A stretch of DNA of 64,000 nucleotides from Cavia porcellus. Its lineage: Eukaryota; Chordata; Mammalia; Rodentia; Caviidae. A program made the translations under genes and the position numbers. The notes under the pieces are model-generated. The model did no database searches. It was not told the DNA's origin and worked only from the letters and a program-made list of their open reading frames with translations. The stretch lies in the NCBI RefSeq assembly GCF_034190915.1, contig NW_026947500.1, positions 15,932,501 through 15,996,500 of the forward strand. Direction: 5' to 3'. Below, piece after piece: positions 63,589-64,000 of the stretch (its first letter is position 1; every line of letters begins with the position of its first letter).

Positions 63589-63614
63589 TATAGATGATAT
63601 ATATATCATCTATA
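63589..63614. repeat. 26-base perfect AT-rich palindrome in an AT tract
   Basis: TATAGATGATATA and its reverse complement meet without a spacer; surrounding 63557-63640 is ATAT-rich. Confidence 0.9.
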
Positions 63615-64000
63615 CTTACATCTATCTATATATATACACCTTACAAGTGTATCATTCTGGAGGATTTATGCTTAGTTGAAAGCTGTTTATGGATTTCTTT
63701 TTAAAGTATACTTAGGCATGTTGTAATATCAGAAATAGTTCCTAATTTTACTTACCTCATTCGGCTTGCATGATTAGTATGTTTAAATGGCCTGTCAAGC
63801 ATGAACTTCAAATATAGAATTTATGCACAATGAAGAGAGGTTCAGTGTCACCATGAGGAGAGGACACTGTGGGAGCGAGGTGGCCAGGATCTGTCTACAA
63901 CTTTCTCCTGTACAGTCCTGTGCGTGATGCTCAGTGGTAGGGCTTCTGGACACCTGCAGACAGAGCACAGAATATCAATGTTTATTTGAGACAGTGTCTT
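63615..64000. other. No recognisable gene; SINE begins at right edge
   Basis: Ends TTTATTTGAGACAGTGTCTT, the start of a reverse-oriented 7SL-derived SINE cut by the window edge. Confidence 0.5.

Noticed and set aside
1..64000. CRISPR arrays, operons, phage or bacterial defence systems
   Set aside because: No spaced direct repeats of that type, no bacterial coding density or ribosome binding sites; the repeats are mammalian retroelements.

Overview
The window is nuclear DNA from a placental mammal, most likely a non-murid rodent. It carries many copies of a tRNA-derived SINE with A box, B box and an A-rich tail. It also carries monomeric 7SL-derived (B1-like) SINEs, MaLR/ORR1-like LTRs, L1 fragments and an IAP/betaretrovirus-like ERV. 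The SINE pair suggests to me a castorimorph rodent (beaver, kangaroo rat or relative), but this is recall and only weakly held. No bacterial or viral-genome features are present. I find no exon of a recognisable cellular protein-coding gene. Almost every open frame longer than 200 bases lies in a retroviral remnant, a SINE, a microsatellite or GC-rich DNA.

Left third (1-30 kb) is dense with endogenous retroviruses. 1-2322 is the 3' part of an ERV2 (betaretrovirus-like, env-less) provirus: an open gag fragment, a SINE sitting exactly where most of pol is missing, the integrase C-terminus, a polypurine tract and a complete LTR. 8151-13373 is a minus-strand ERV1 provirus with both LTRs, a tRNA-Glu-type primer binding site, an intact gag zinc knuckle, and decayed protease, reverse transcriptase, integrase end and possible env leader. 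A further LTR of that family lies at 13907 and a solo copy with a clean 5-bp target duplication at 36419. 16.7-17.9 kb (minus) and 18.1-22.6 kb (plus) hold integrase, gag and env remnants of other ERV1 elements. 25.5-29.2 kb holds an L1 broken up by LTRs, including two copies of one ERV2-like LTR in opposite orientation.

Middle (30-51 kb) is ordinary repeat-bearing intergenic or intronic DNA: MaLR LTRs, a Tigger-like DNA transposon, L1 3' ends, SINEs and simple repeats, with long stretches in which I recognise nothing. A possible minus-strand 3' UTR ends near 35.83 kb.

Right third (51-64 kb) has the one strong regulatory landmark, a CpG island at about 51.53-52.72 kb with many GC boxes and a plausible non-coding first exon ending in a consensus splice donor at 52192/52193. 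The gene it serves is not identifiable here, and the following 11 kb would be its first intron if it is read on the plus strand. This part also has a perfect 70-bp tandem duplication, a second copy of an unclassified repeat family, and an L1 with the arrangement expected from twin priming.

There is no operon-like logic. What the features share is nested retrotransposition, and the relative order of several insertions can be read from the nesting and target-site duplications.
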